DNA of 8,824 bases, from contig CAIJOE010000019.1 in the NCBI GenBank assembly GCA_903822245.1, forward strand, positions 1 to 8,824, written 5' to 3'. Each line of letters starts with the position of its first letter. The stretch's first letter is position 1. The position numbers were made by a program, and so were the translations under genes. Under the pieces are notes generated by a model that saw only the letters and a program-made list of their open reading frames with translations, was not told the DNA's origin and ran no database searches. Of the stretch, positions 1 to 5,959 are shown in pieces. This DNA comes from an uncultured Actinomycetes bacterium (GTDB taxonomy: Bacteria; Actinomycetota; Actinomycetes; Nanopelagicales; Nanopelagicaceae).

Positions 1-734
1 ATCACATGCTCGTACTTCCAGATGCAGATCTTGAATTAGTTGCAGACTCTGCTATCAATGCTGGCTTTGGTTCTGCTGGTGAGCGATGCATGGCAATTTC
101 TGTAGTGGTAGCAGTTGAGCCAGTTGCAGATTCACTTATCGAAAAGATTGTTAGCCGTATGAGCGGGCTAAAAGTAGGCGATGGTCGTCGCGCCTGTGAT
201 ATGGGTCCACTGGTTACAAAAGAACACCGTGACAAGGTGGCTGGCTATATTGAAACTGCCGAGAAAGATGGCGCAAAGGTTGTTGTTGATGGTCGTGGCA
301 TAAAGGTTGATGGCGAGCCAAACGGGTTCTGGCTCGGACCTACCCTGATCGATAATGTGCCAACCACCTCTAAGGTCTACACCGAGGAGATCTTTGGGCC
401 AGTCCTATCAATCGTTCGGGTTAAGACTTATGAAGATGGCGTGAAGCTAATTAACTCAGGTGCTTTTGGAAATGGAACAGCAATTTTCACCAATGATGGT
501 GGCGCTGCTCGGCGCTTCCAAAATGAAGTCGAGGTTGGAATGATTGGAATTAACGTTCCGATCCCAGTACCAGTTGCTTACTACTCATTTGGTGGTTGGA
601 AGAATTCCTTATTTGGTGACACCAAAGCCCATGGTGTTGAAGGTGTTCACTTCTTTACTCGGGGCAAGGCAATTACAAGCCGCTGGTTAGATCCAAGCCA
701 TGGTGGAATTAATCTGGGATTCCCGCAAAACTAA
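1..734 (+). CDS. mmsA: Methylmalonate-semialdehyde dehydrogenase (CoA-acylating), C-terminal half, 5'-truncated by the window edge
   Basis: The enzyme oxidises malonate semialdehyde or methylmalonate semialdehyde with NAD+ and CoA to acetyl-CoA or propionyl-CoA. It is cytosolic and is the last step of myo-inositol breakdown (IolA) as well as part of valine degradation. The reading frame is open from base 3 and starts upstream of the window; about 244 of the roughly 500 residues usual for the family are present. The visible part carries an HMLVLPDADLE segment, the catalytic cysteine in GSAGERCMAIS (codon at 87-89), EEIFGPVLSIVRV, and the MMSDH-like tail FFTRGKAITSRWLDP. The GERCM context and the tail separate it from ordinary aldehyde dehydrogenases. 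iolB follows 4 bases after the stop, so an inositol role (IolA) is the most likely assignment. The ATG at base 6 is internal, not a start. Confidence 0.93.
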   Translation, partial: HMLVLPDADLELVADSAINAGFGSAGERCMAISVVVAVEPVADSLIEKIVSRMSGLKVGDGRRACDMGPLVTKEHRDKVAGYIETAEKDGAKVVVDGRGIKVDGEPNGFWLGPTLIDNVPTTSKVYTEEIFGPVLSIVRVKTYEDGVKLINSGAFGNGTAIFTNDGGAARRFQNEVEVGMIGINVPIPVPVAYYSFGGWKNSLFGDTKAHGVEGVHFFTRGKAITSRWLDPSHGGINLGFPQN

Positions 735-738
735 GTCC

Positions 739-1626
739 ATGAATTTCTTCTACCCAAAAGGTGCATTAGCAAAGTCAGGTTGGGATGTCATCGTTGATGA
801 CAAACTTGCTGGCTGGCAACACACTGGAATGCGCGTCGGAGACTTTTCAAAAAATAAAGAGTTTAGGATTGCTTCTGACAAAGTTGAACGATTGGTTTGG
901 CCACTTGATGGACATTCAATTACTGTTCAATACACCGTCGATGGCAAAACTACTTCGCAGGAGCTCATCGGCCGTGAAAGTGTTTTTCATGGACCAACTG
1001 ACATTCTGTATTTATCAATTGATACCGAAATAACTATTACAGGAAGTGGGCGAGTAATAATTGCTGAAGCTCCTGCCAAGAATTCATTTCCCGCTAAATA
1101 CATCGCCAAAGATCGCGTGCCAGTTGTTACTCGCGGCGCAGGGCCAGCTTCACGCCAAATTCATAACTTTGGCGTCCCAGAAGAATTAGTAGCTGATCGT
1201 TTTATTGTTGTTGAAGTACTAGTCCCAGATGGAAATTGGTCTGGCTCCCCTGCTCACAAACACGACACTTATATCCCAGGTAAAGAATCGAATTTAGAAG
1301 AAATTTATTATTTCGAAGCGGCAGTTAGTAGATCCATTCCGACTCCAGAAAATATTGATCCGATTGGATATTTCCGCGGCCACTCATCAGATGAGCGTGA
1401 ATTCGAATTAACAACTGAGGTGCGTTCAGGAGATGTTGTCCTAGTGCCTCACGGTTGGCATGGTCCAGTTATGGCCACGCCAGGTTATGACCTTTACTTC
1501 ATGAATGTAATGGCAGGTCCAGACCCAGATCGTTCTTGGAACATTACTGATGACCCATCACAGGCGTGGATTCGTGAAGCCTGGAAGAGTCAGAAACAAG
1601 ATCCTCGTCTACCATTTCGCGCTTAA
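739..1626 (+). CDS. iolB: 5-deoxy-glucuronate isomerase IolB
   Basis: IolB isomerises 5-deoxy-D-glucuronate to 5-dehydro-2-deoxy-D-gluconate in myo-inositol catabolism, in the cytosol. The 295-residue product is of family length and has two cupin halves. The C-terminal cupin holds the metal-binding signature: PAHKHDT with H173 and H175, then ESNLEEIYYFE with E187/E188, and later VPHGWHGP with H238 and H241. I chose the ATG at 739, 4 bases after the mmsA stop, because MNFFYPKGALAKSGW matches the usual IolB beginning. An in-frame ATG at 700 would add 13 residues that look like translated mmsA 3' end. There is no clear Shine-Dalgarno, so translation is probably coupled to mmsA. Both genes very likely belong to one iol operon continuing upstream. 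Confidence 0.93.
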   Translation: MNFFYPKGALAKSGWDVIVDDKLAGWQHTGMRVGDFSKNKEFRIASDKVERLVWPLDGHSITVQYTVDGKTTSQELIGRESVFHGPTDILYLSIDTEITITGSGRVIIAEAPAKNSFPAKYIAKDRVPVVTRGAGPASRQIHNFGVPEELVADRFIVVEVLVPDGNWSGSPAHKHDTYIPGKESNLEEIYYFEAAVSRSIPTPENIDPIGYFRGHSSDEREFELTTEVRSGDVVLVPHGWHGPVMATPGYDLYFMNVMAGPDPDRSWNITDDPSQAWIREAWKSQKQDPRLPFRA

Positions 1627-1657
1627 CTCCTCAGTTTTAGCTATTTCTAAAGCAAGT

Positions 1658-1663
1658 TAAGAT
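1658..1663 (+). promoter_or_regulatory. -10 box TAAGAT of a leaderless trhO promoter
   Basis: TAAGAT fits the actinobacterial TANNNT -10 consensus and ends 6 bases before the GTG start of trhO. Transcription would therefore begin at or next to the first base of the start codon, giving a leaderless mRNA. No convincing -35 box is visible and no Shine-Dalgarno precedes the GTG, which fits this reading. It also supports GTG at 1670 as the true start. Confidence 0.6.
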
Positions 1664-1669
1664 TTACCC

Positions 1670-2578
1670 GTGGAACTCCAAAAGATCATTCTCTATTACG
1701 GTTTTGCTCCAGTTGCAGATCCAGAGGCGCTCAAGTTATGGCAGCGCACTCTTTGTGAATCTTTAGGACTCAAGGGAAGAATTATTATTTCCAAGCATGG
1801 AATTAATGGCACTCTCGGTGGCGATATGTCTGCGCTCAAAAAATATGTGCGCCAAACAAAAGAATATCCAGGATTTAAAAAAATAGATTTCAAATGGTCC
1901 GAAGGCACTGGAACTGAATTCCCTCGCCTATCAATCAAGATTCGGCCAGAATTAGTCGCATTTGGCTATCCCGATGAAATTCAAGTTGATCTAAACGGGG
2001 TGGTTAATGGTGGCAAGCACTTAGCTCCCTATGAAGTGAATAAATTGGTTGAAGAACGCGGCAATGAAGTTGTTTTCTTTGATGGTCGTAATGCATTCGA
2101 AGCCAAGATCGGTAAATTTAAGGATGCAATCGTTCCAGATGTAAATACAACCCGTGACTTTGTTTCAGAAGTTGAGAGTGGAAAGTATGATCATCTAAAG
2201 GACAAGCCAGTTGTTACATACTGCACCGGTGGAATTAGGTGTGAAATTCTTTCTGTAGTTATGAAGAATCGTGGATTTAAAGAGGTTTATCAAGTTAAAG
2301 GTGGAATTGTTCGTTATGGAAATAAGTTTGGCGATAAGGAGCTATGGGAAGGTTCGCTTTATACCTTCGATTCCCGAATGGCTGTTGATTTCAACGAAGA
2401 TACAAAAGTTATTGGTAAATGTGACAAGTGCCAAGCGCCAACTAAACAGTTCTATAACTGTGGAACAGTCACGTGCCATGACTTAATTTTGCTCTGTGAG
2501 CCTTGCTCCAAAGTTGCCACAAACCGAACATGCTTTCACGATCAGAGTAAGTCTCACGATAGAGAACTAATCGGTTAA
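1670..2578 (+). CDS. trhO: tRNA uridine(34) 5-hydroxylase TrhO (YceA/UPF0176, rhodanese superfamily)
   Basis: TrhO uses molecular oxygen to hydroxylate U34 of several tRNAs to 5-hydroxyuridine, the precursor of cmo5U/mo5U wobble modifications. The 302-residue protein has the family layout. There is an N-terminal ferredoxin-like domain (about 1-95, with the family-typical GRIIISKHGINGTLGG stretch) and a rhodanese domain (about 115-225) with the active-site loop YCTGGIRCE containing C185 and C191. A C-terminal cysteine-rich region with CDKC (C251, C254), a CGTVTCHD segment and LCEPC probably binds zinc. The start is GTG at 1670, supported by a leaderless-type -10 box. The gene follows iolB after 43 bases but has its own promoter and an unrelated role. 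It ends base-to-base against the stop of a convergent gene on the other strand. Confidence 0.92.
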   Translation: MELQKIILYYGFAPVADPEALKLWQRTLCESLGLKGRIIISKHGINGTLGGDMSALKKYVRQTKEYPGFKKIDFKWSEGTGTEFPRLSIKIRPELVAFGYPDEIQVDLNGVVNGGKHLAPYEVNKLVEERGNEVVFFDGRNAFEAKIGKFKDAIVPDVNTTRDFVSEVESGKYDHLKDKPVVTYCTGGIRCEILSVVMKNRGFKEVYQVKGGIVRYGNKFGDKELWEGSLYTFDSRMAVDFNEDTKVIGKCDKCQAPTKQFYNCGTVTCHDLILLCEPCSKVATNRTCFHDQSKSHDRELIG

Positions 2579-3073
2579 TTAATTACTTTTTTTACGATTT
2601 GTTAGAAGTGTAAGACCAATTATTACAAGGCCAACTGAAAAACTATAAGTCCCAATTCTTGAAAAACCATCTTCCAAGGTGCTCTTAGCTAATTGCACGT
2701 TTGAGCCACCGCTAGATTTATTTGCCGAATCAATAGCAGACTTAGCAACACTGGCCAGAGGTCCCTTATTGAAGAATCCAATTAGGCCATAAGCAAGAAA
2801 ATATATCGCTGTATATGAAAAATTAACTTTTCGATTTCTACCAAAGTAAACAAAAGCTGCCAGAGCGAAAAACCCGATATCCGCTAGGACCCAGAAAACG
2901 CCACTAAATTCAACTCTCACTTTCTTATATTGATCACCAGGGGCTCCAACTAATGCCAGCCACATTCCAGAAAATGGGAGCGAGATAAATAGCGAAACGG
3001 CCGCCAGTGTTCCAGCGACCGTTGCTATTAACTTCTTATTAATGAGGCTTGCCCATCTTGGCAAAGGCAGCAT
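2579..3073 (-). CDS. Unrecognised four-helix membrane protein (about 164 aa)
   Basis: I do not recognise the family. The protein has four hydrophobic stretches (helix 1 around LIATVAGTLAAVSLFISLPF, helix 2 around FSGVFWVLADIGFFALAAFVYF, helix 3 around YTAIYFLAYGLIGFF, helix 4 around YSFSVGLVIIGLTLL). Polar, serine-rich sequence lies between helices 3 and 4 (ANKSSGGSN), and the tail NRKKSN is basic and probably cytoplasmic. The frame is open to 3103, but that ATG would overlap the upstream oxidoreductase by 65 bases. The ATG at 3073 gives a 35-base overlap and is preferred; a TTG at 3064 or a start near 3043 is also possible. No Shine-Dalgarno is clear, so translation is probably coupled to the upstream gene. 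The start is the weak point; the frame itself is convincing from its membrane-protein pattern. Confidence 0.65.
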   Translation of the reverse strand: MLPLPRWASLINKKLIATVAGTLAAVSLFISLPFSGMWLALVGAPGDQYKKVRVEFSGVFWVLADIGFFALAAFVYFGRNRKVNFSYTAIYFLAYGLIGFFNKGPLASVAKSAIDSANKSSGGSNVQLAKSTLEDGFSRIGTYSFSVGLVIIGLTLLTNRKKSN

Positions 3074-4007
3074 CAAAGAGTTCAGCGAATCGAAGTGATT
3101 CATCTAGTGACATAACCCAATCCTTCTTGCCACGAGCCTTACGAGCAAAGGCATCTGACATAAGTTGGTATGGATCGCATGCGTCAAAATGTTCAATTTT
3201 GGTCTTGCCGTTAATCTCAACTTCCAAAGTACTTGGATTATTGTGTGAGAAGAATGAGTCAGATCCACCCGTGCGAACTGATCCCTTTGTTCCTTCAACA
3301 ATCAACCAGTGTGAAACCGGGATATTGCTTGAGGTAACAGTCTCAGCTTGAACTCCGCCAACTTTGTAGTTCACACGAGTTGTTTCATCAACACCACTCT
3401 TGTGAAAGACAGTCTGAACTTGCAGATCAGTAACTTCTGGGAAGCCAGTGATCCAAAGTGGTGCCACGGTTGAATATGGTCCAAGGTCATAAAGAATTCC
3501 GCCACCAATTTTTGGATCAAGGCGAATATTTGAATCATCTAGCCCGTCATATGTGAAAGCAGAACGAATTCGAGTCAGCTTTCCAAGCTTTCCTGATTCT
3601 ACAATTTCTCGAATGCGCTTAGTACGTGGATGCCATCGGTTCCAAGAAGCCTCAACTAACATCATGCCGGTCTCTTTTGAAATAGCGATTGATTCACGAA
3701 CTTCAGCCGCATTCATACCCAGTGGCTTTTCGCAAAGGACGTGCTTTCCGGCCTTCATTGCGCGGTTTGCCAGAGGCAGGTGAAAAGCATTTGGCAATGA
3801 GATATAGACAGCCTCAACTTGTGGATCTGCAAGTAACTCATCGTAATTTGTGTAGATCTTGCCTTTTGGTGAGATAGTCATCGCTTTATCAGCTTCACGA
3901 GAAGCTACCGCATAAATTTCTCCAACACTTGACTTAGATATTGCTGGATACAGTGCCTTGCGGGCAATCATTCCAGCCCCAATAAATCCCCAACGAAATT
4001 TTTCCAT
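3039..4007 (-). CDS. Gfo/Idh/MocA-family NAD(P)-dependent oxidoreductase
   Basis: This is a cytosolic sugar, polyol or inositol dehydrogenase-like enzyme; the substrate is not readable from sequence. The 322-residue length fits the family. An N-terminal Rossmann fold starts with GFIGAGMIA (G10, G12). The hallmark EKP motif is at 93-95 with K94 as likely catalytic lysine. After EASWNRWHPRT comes GGGILYDLGPY (168-178). In the last motif the position that is histidine in inositol dehydrogenase IolG is a tyrosine (Y178). This is the pattern of the glucose-fructose oxidoreductase / dimeric dihydrodiol dehydrogenase subgroup, so I would not call it IolG even though iol genes lie nearby on the other strand. 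A TAGGAT -10 box 7 bases upstream of the ATG suggests a leaderless promoter. Its 3' end overlaps the next membrane protein gene. Confidence 0.85.
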   Translation of the reverse strand: MEKFRWGFIGAGMIARKALYPAISKSSVGEIYAVASREADKAMTISPKGKIYTNYDELLADPQVEAVYISLPNAFHLPLANRAMKAGKHVLCEKPLGMNAAEVRESIAISKETGMMLVEASWNRWHPRTKRIREIVESGKLGKLTRIRSAFTYDGLDDSNIRLDPKIGGGILYDLGPYSTVAPLWITGFPEVTDLQVQTVFHKSGVDETTRVNYKVGGVQAETVTSSNIPVSHWLIVEGTKGSVRTGGSDSFFSHNNPSTLEVEINGKTKIEHFDACDPYQLMSDAFARKARGKKDWVMSLDESLRFAELFDAAFAKMGKPH

Positions 4008-4010
4008 GTG

Positions 4011-4106
4011 GGGAATCCTAGTGGGCTAGTCCAAACTTCTCTAGTTCTGCTTTCGAAAGAGCGGGGAAGCTAAGAGGTCGGACTGCCCAATTTGTTTAGG
4101 ATTCCC
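4011..4106. repeat. 96-base imperfect long hairpin closed by a perfect 10-bp inverted repeat
   Basis: GGGAATCCTA (4011-4020) is the exact reverse complement of TAGGATTCCC (4097-4106). Inside it, GGGC plus AGTCC (4023-4032, one bulged T) pairs with GGACTGCCC (4080-4088). Then CTCTAG (4039-4044) pairs with CTAAGAG (4070-4076) with one bulge, TTC (4045-4047) pairs with GAA (4066-4068), and the apex is near TTTCGAAA (4051-4058). About thirty base pairs are possible, on either strand. It fills nearly the whole gap between the cytochrome operon and the Gfo/Idh gene; its left arm contains the -10 box of the latter and its right arm reaches the stop codon of the former. There is no U-tract, so it is not a standard terminator. 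It could be a structured 3' UTR, a small RNA or a remnant mobile palindrome. Confidence 0.6.
4015..4020 (-). promoter_or_regulatory. -10 box TAGGAT of a leaderless promoter for the Gfo/Idh gene
   Basis: Read on the minus strand, TAGGAT is followed by 7 bases and then the ATG at 4007. This matches the TANNNT consensus at leaderless spacing, so transcription would start at the A of the ATG. No good Shine-Dalgarno is placed before this ATG. The box sits in one arm of the 96-base hairpin. Confidence 0.55.
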
Positions 4107-5086
4107 TACTTCCGGCGCCGTTTAATTCCTTCAGACTGGTAGTAACTACGCCAGATTCCACGGTGGATCGGAATGCGCATTGGCAATGAGCGAACACCTG
4201 GGATTACTGGGATCAAAATCAACCCGAGTGACATTGCGCCCATGATTACCATGATGTAAACATCTGCATTTGCCCCAATTGGATGTGACTCCTCATTAGT
4301 AAATGGTGGAATCTGATACCAGAATGAATAGAGCCATAGCCAAGCCTGTCCCGGATAGCGACCAGTCTCATTCATCATTCCCCATGTACCACCCTGCAAG
4401 TTTGCAGCGGTTCCAGCATCATCTAGGTAAGCGCCATCTCCAAAAAACAATATTTGTTTGGTGCTATCAGTTTGGAAAAAGCCACCTTGTGAAAGCAGGG
4501 CTGCATCTAGTGATCCAGCTTTTGCCATTTGAGTTAGGCCATTAGCAAGTGCTGGTACTGGGCCATATTCACCAGCTGGTATGGCACTTAACTTACCTTC
4601 AGCCTTGGTTATTGCATCATCATAAGTAGTTGCCCACTTTGTGCGAGCATCAACCGAAGCTTGGCTCCATTGGGTCAATGCTGCTTTAACTTCTGGAGTT
4701 TGAACTTGATTCATTAATGGTTCAATCACAAAGTTATTTGCTGCATCAATTCGGTGTGTTACGCCAGCCCATTTTTGTAAGAAGAGTGGACCAACATTTA
4801 GTCCATCGCTACCTTCGTTATATGGTCGCCCATATGTCGCAGTTCCACTAGTTCCAGCCAGCTCTTGAACTGCCGTGGCATAGAAATTATCGGAATTACT
4901 CTCGGCCCAACCTTTGAATGTTAGAGATTTCTCATCAGGTGATCCAAATAAGAATGAGAGTGAAACTACCAAGAGTGCAACAACTACTACTGCAATTGTT
5001 CCCTCTTTGATGATGTCATAGCTCCTTAGCTTTCCTGTCCAAGGTTTTGCGTCAAATACCTCTTTAGGTGAAAGATTCTTACTCAT
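4106..5086 (-). CDS. Membrane-anchored partner of the cytochrome b6-like protein, possibly subunit IV-like
   Basis: The 326-residue product has one membrane helix near the N-terminus (about 29-48), then about 190 residues that should lie outside the cytoplasm. After these come an aromatic hydrophobic segment (QAWLWLYSFWYQIPPF, about 247-262), a further helix (about 276-298) and a basic cytoplasmic tail ending KRRRK. The C-terminal third resembles in layout the subunit IV half of cytochrome b, but the quinol-oxidation motif PEWY is absent; PGQAWLWLY stands roughly where it would be. The protein has no cysteine at all, so it holds no CXXCH heme c and no Rieske cluster. It starts in an ATGA overlap with the cytochrome b gene behind a strong GGAGG ribosome site. 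I infer it completes the same quinone-linked complex; the exported domain is unrecognised. Confidence 0.7.
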   Translation of the reverse strand: MSKNLSPKEVFDAKPWTGKLRSYDIIKEGTIAVVVVALLVVSLSFLFGSPDEKSLTFKGWAESNSDNFYATAVQELAGTSGTATYGRPYNEGSDGLNVGPLFLQKWAGVTHRIDAANNFVIEPLMNQVQTPEVKAALTQWSQASVDARTKWATTYDDAITKAEGKLSAIPAGEYGPVPALANGLTQMAKAGSLDAALLSQGGFFQTDSTKQILFFGDGAYLDDAGTAANLQGGTWGMMNETGRYPGQAWLWLYSFWYQIPPFTNEESHPIGANADVYIMVIMGAMSLGLILIPVIPGVRSLPMRIPIHRGIWRSYYQSEGIKRRRK

Positions 5087-5706
5087 CGTGATGCCTCCGT
5101 ATTTGAACTATTTGCATCAATTGGAGGGACAACCCCACGCTTTCTGACCATTAGAACGTGAATCAAAGTCAGCAAGCCAAGGACGGCTGGTAAGAAGGCT
5201 ACGTGTAGCAATAGCATCTGACCAAGATTTGTTACGTTAAAGAAGGCACCAATTCCTGCCGAGTTAAAACCATCTTTTGCCTCATAGGCAATCCATTGGG
5301 AGTCAAAGTTTGTTTGGATTAAGTAGCCAGTAAAACCTGTTGCAATTGAAAGTACGAAGACAACTGCGCCAGATATCCAAGTCTTCATTCGCCCACCGCG
5401 CCATGCTGCCATCCAGAACTTTCCCCAAAGATGAATAACCATGAAGGCGAAAAATAGTTGCACGCTCCAGAAGTGAAGGCTATTAACCCAATGTCCAAAA
5501 TCTGAAGTGTGATACCAAGCGGGTCCAGCAAATGCCAAAGCCAATCCAGAGATAATAATTACTGAAAGCGCAGCGATAGTTAGAACACCAAATACATAAA
5601 TCCATGAGACCACGTATGCCGGTTGGGTGTCTGGTATTAACTTCTCAATTGGTAAGTTCTTTTGCCAGCTTTCACGAGCTCTAGCGGTCCACATTTTCTG
5701 GCTCAT
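5083..5706 (-). CDS. Cytochrome b6-like diheme membrane subunit (cytochrome b N-terminal domain only)
   Basis: This 207-residue protein matches the four-helix heme-binding half of cytochrome b. Helix 1 is around 35-60, and helix 2 carries H78 and H92 (LHFWSVQLFFAFMVIHLWGKFW), 14 residues apart as in all cytochromes b. Helix 3 includes AVVFVLSIATGFTGYLIQ (114-131), and helix 4 carries H168 and H183 (LLHVAFLPAVLGLLTLIHVLMV). The spacing of 15 in helix 4 is the cytochrome b6 type; mitochondrial-type cytochrome b has 14. These four histidines should bind two hemes b and move electrons across the membrane from or to a quinone (menaquinone in Actinobacteria). The main actinobacterial QcrB is much longer and sits with qcrA and qcrC, which are not here, so this is a second, non-canonical cytochrome b. 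Both flanking genes are joined by ATGA overlaps, and AGGAAAGGG lies 6 bases before its start. Confidence 0.88.
   Translation of the reverse strand: MSQKMWTARARESWQKNLPIEKLIPDTQPAYVVSWIYVFGVLTIAALSVIIISGLALAFAGPAWYHTSDFGHWVNSLHFWSVQLFFAFMVIHLWGKFWMAAWRGGRMKTWISGAVVFVLSIATGFTGYLIQTNFDSQWIAYEAKDGFNSAGIGAFFNVTNLGQMLLLHVAFLPAVLGLLTLIHVLMVRKRGVVPPIDANSSNTEASR
5094..5098 (-). promoter_or_regulatory. Ribosome binding site GGAGG for the 326-aa partner gene
   Basis: GGAGG on the minus strand lies 7 bases before the ATG at 5086, inside the 3' end of the cytochrome b gene. It fixes the start in the ATGA overlap and indicates strong re-initiation after the upstream gene, in contrast to the leaderless genes nearby. 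Confidence 0.7.
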
Positions 5707-5873
5707 TTTTTGCCCTTTCCTGAATCTTCATTTGGGAAAGGAATAAAAATCGCTAATGCAAAGACAGTTAGCATTAACAGAATTACAATTAAATTTGACA
5801 CTGATATCTGAACCCAACCAGCTTTTAAATAAGTAGCTGGATGATTCATGAAGTTTGAGATCCAACCTGACAT
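5703..5873 (-). CDS. Small single-helix membrane protein (56 aa), first gene of the cytochrome b6-like operon
   Basis: The product starts MSGWISNFMNHPATYL, has one membrane helix (about 20-42, VSNLIVILLMLTVFALAIFIPF) and ends in a charged tail, PNEDSGKGKK. I recognise no family. Its stop overlaps the cytochrome b start by ATGA, so it is almost certainly an accessory subunit or assembly factor of that complex, comparable in size to the one-helix small subunits of cytochrome b6f or bc1 complexes. I chose the ATG at 5873. The frame stays open to a GTG at 5972, but that extension (33 residues, basic and serine-rich) runs through the likely promoter and reaches into the 16-bp palindrome. An ATG at 5885 adding four residues is also possible. 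GGAAATGG upstream is only a weak ribosome site. Confidence 0.7.
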   Translation of the reverse strand: MSGWISNFMNHPATYLKAGWVQISVSNLIVILLMLTVFALAIFIPFPNEDSGKGKK

Positions 5874-5922
5874 GATTATTACCATTTCCGTAGAAGAGAA
5901 GCGCTGCGGCTTTGTTAAATAC

Positions 5923-5950
5923 AGGCTAGAACGCCTACTCTTAAAAACAA
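5923..5950 (-). promoter_or_regulatory. Candidate promoter of the cytochrome b6-like operon
   Basis: On the minus strand TTGTTT (5950-5945) and TAGCCT (5928-5923) are separated by 16 bases, a plausible -35/-10 pair with TANNNT form. A second AT-rich candidate, TATTTA at 5921-5916, overlaps it downstream. The untranslated leader to the ATG at 5873 would be about 40 bases, unlike the leaderless genes in this window. Confidence 0.4.
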
Positions 5951-5959
5951 CGAAATTTG

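Noticed and set aside
700..738. Upstream in-frame ATG for iolB adding 13 residues
   Set aside because: The extra residues lie in the mmsA 3' end, resemble no IolB N-terminus, and no ribosome site precedes the ATG. ATG 739 gives the family-like MNFFYPKG start.
4011..4106. Hairpin as SRP RNA, selenocysteine tRNA or other known small RNA
   Set aside because: It lacks the SRP GGAA tetraloop and conserved GGUCAGG/AGCAGC segments, and has no T-arm GGTTCGA sequence or anticodon arm expected of a tRNA, so only an unnamed structure can be claimed.
4011..4106. Hairpin as a small transposable element (MITE)
   Set aside because: Terminal inverted repeats fit, but the flanks (TGTG and TACT) show no target-site duplication and no second copy is in the window.
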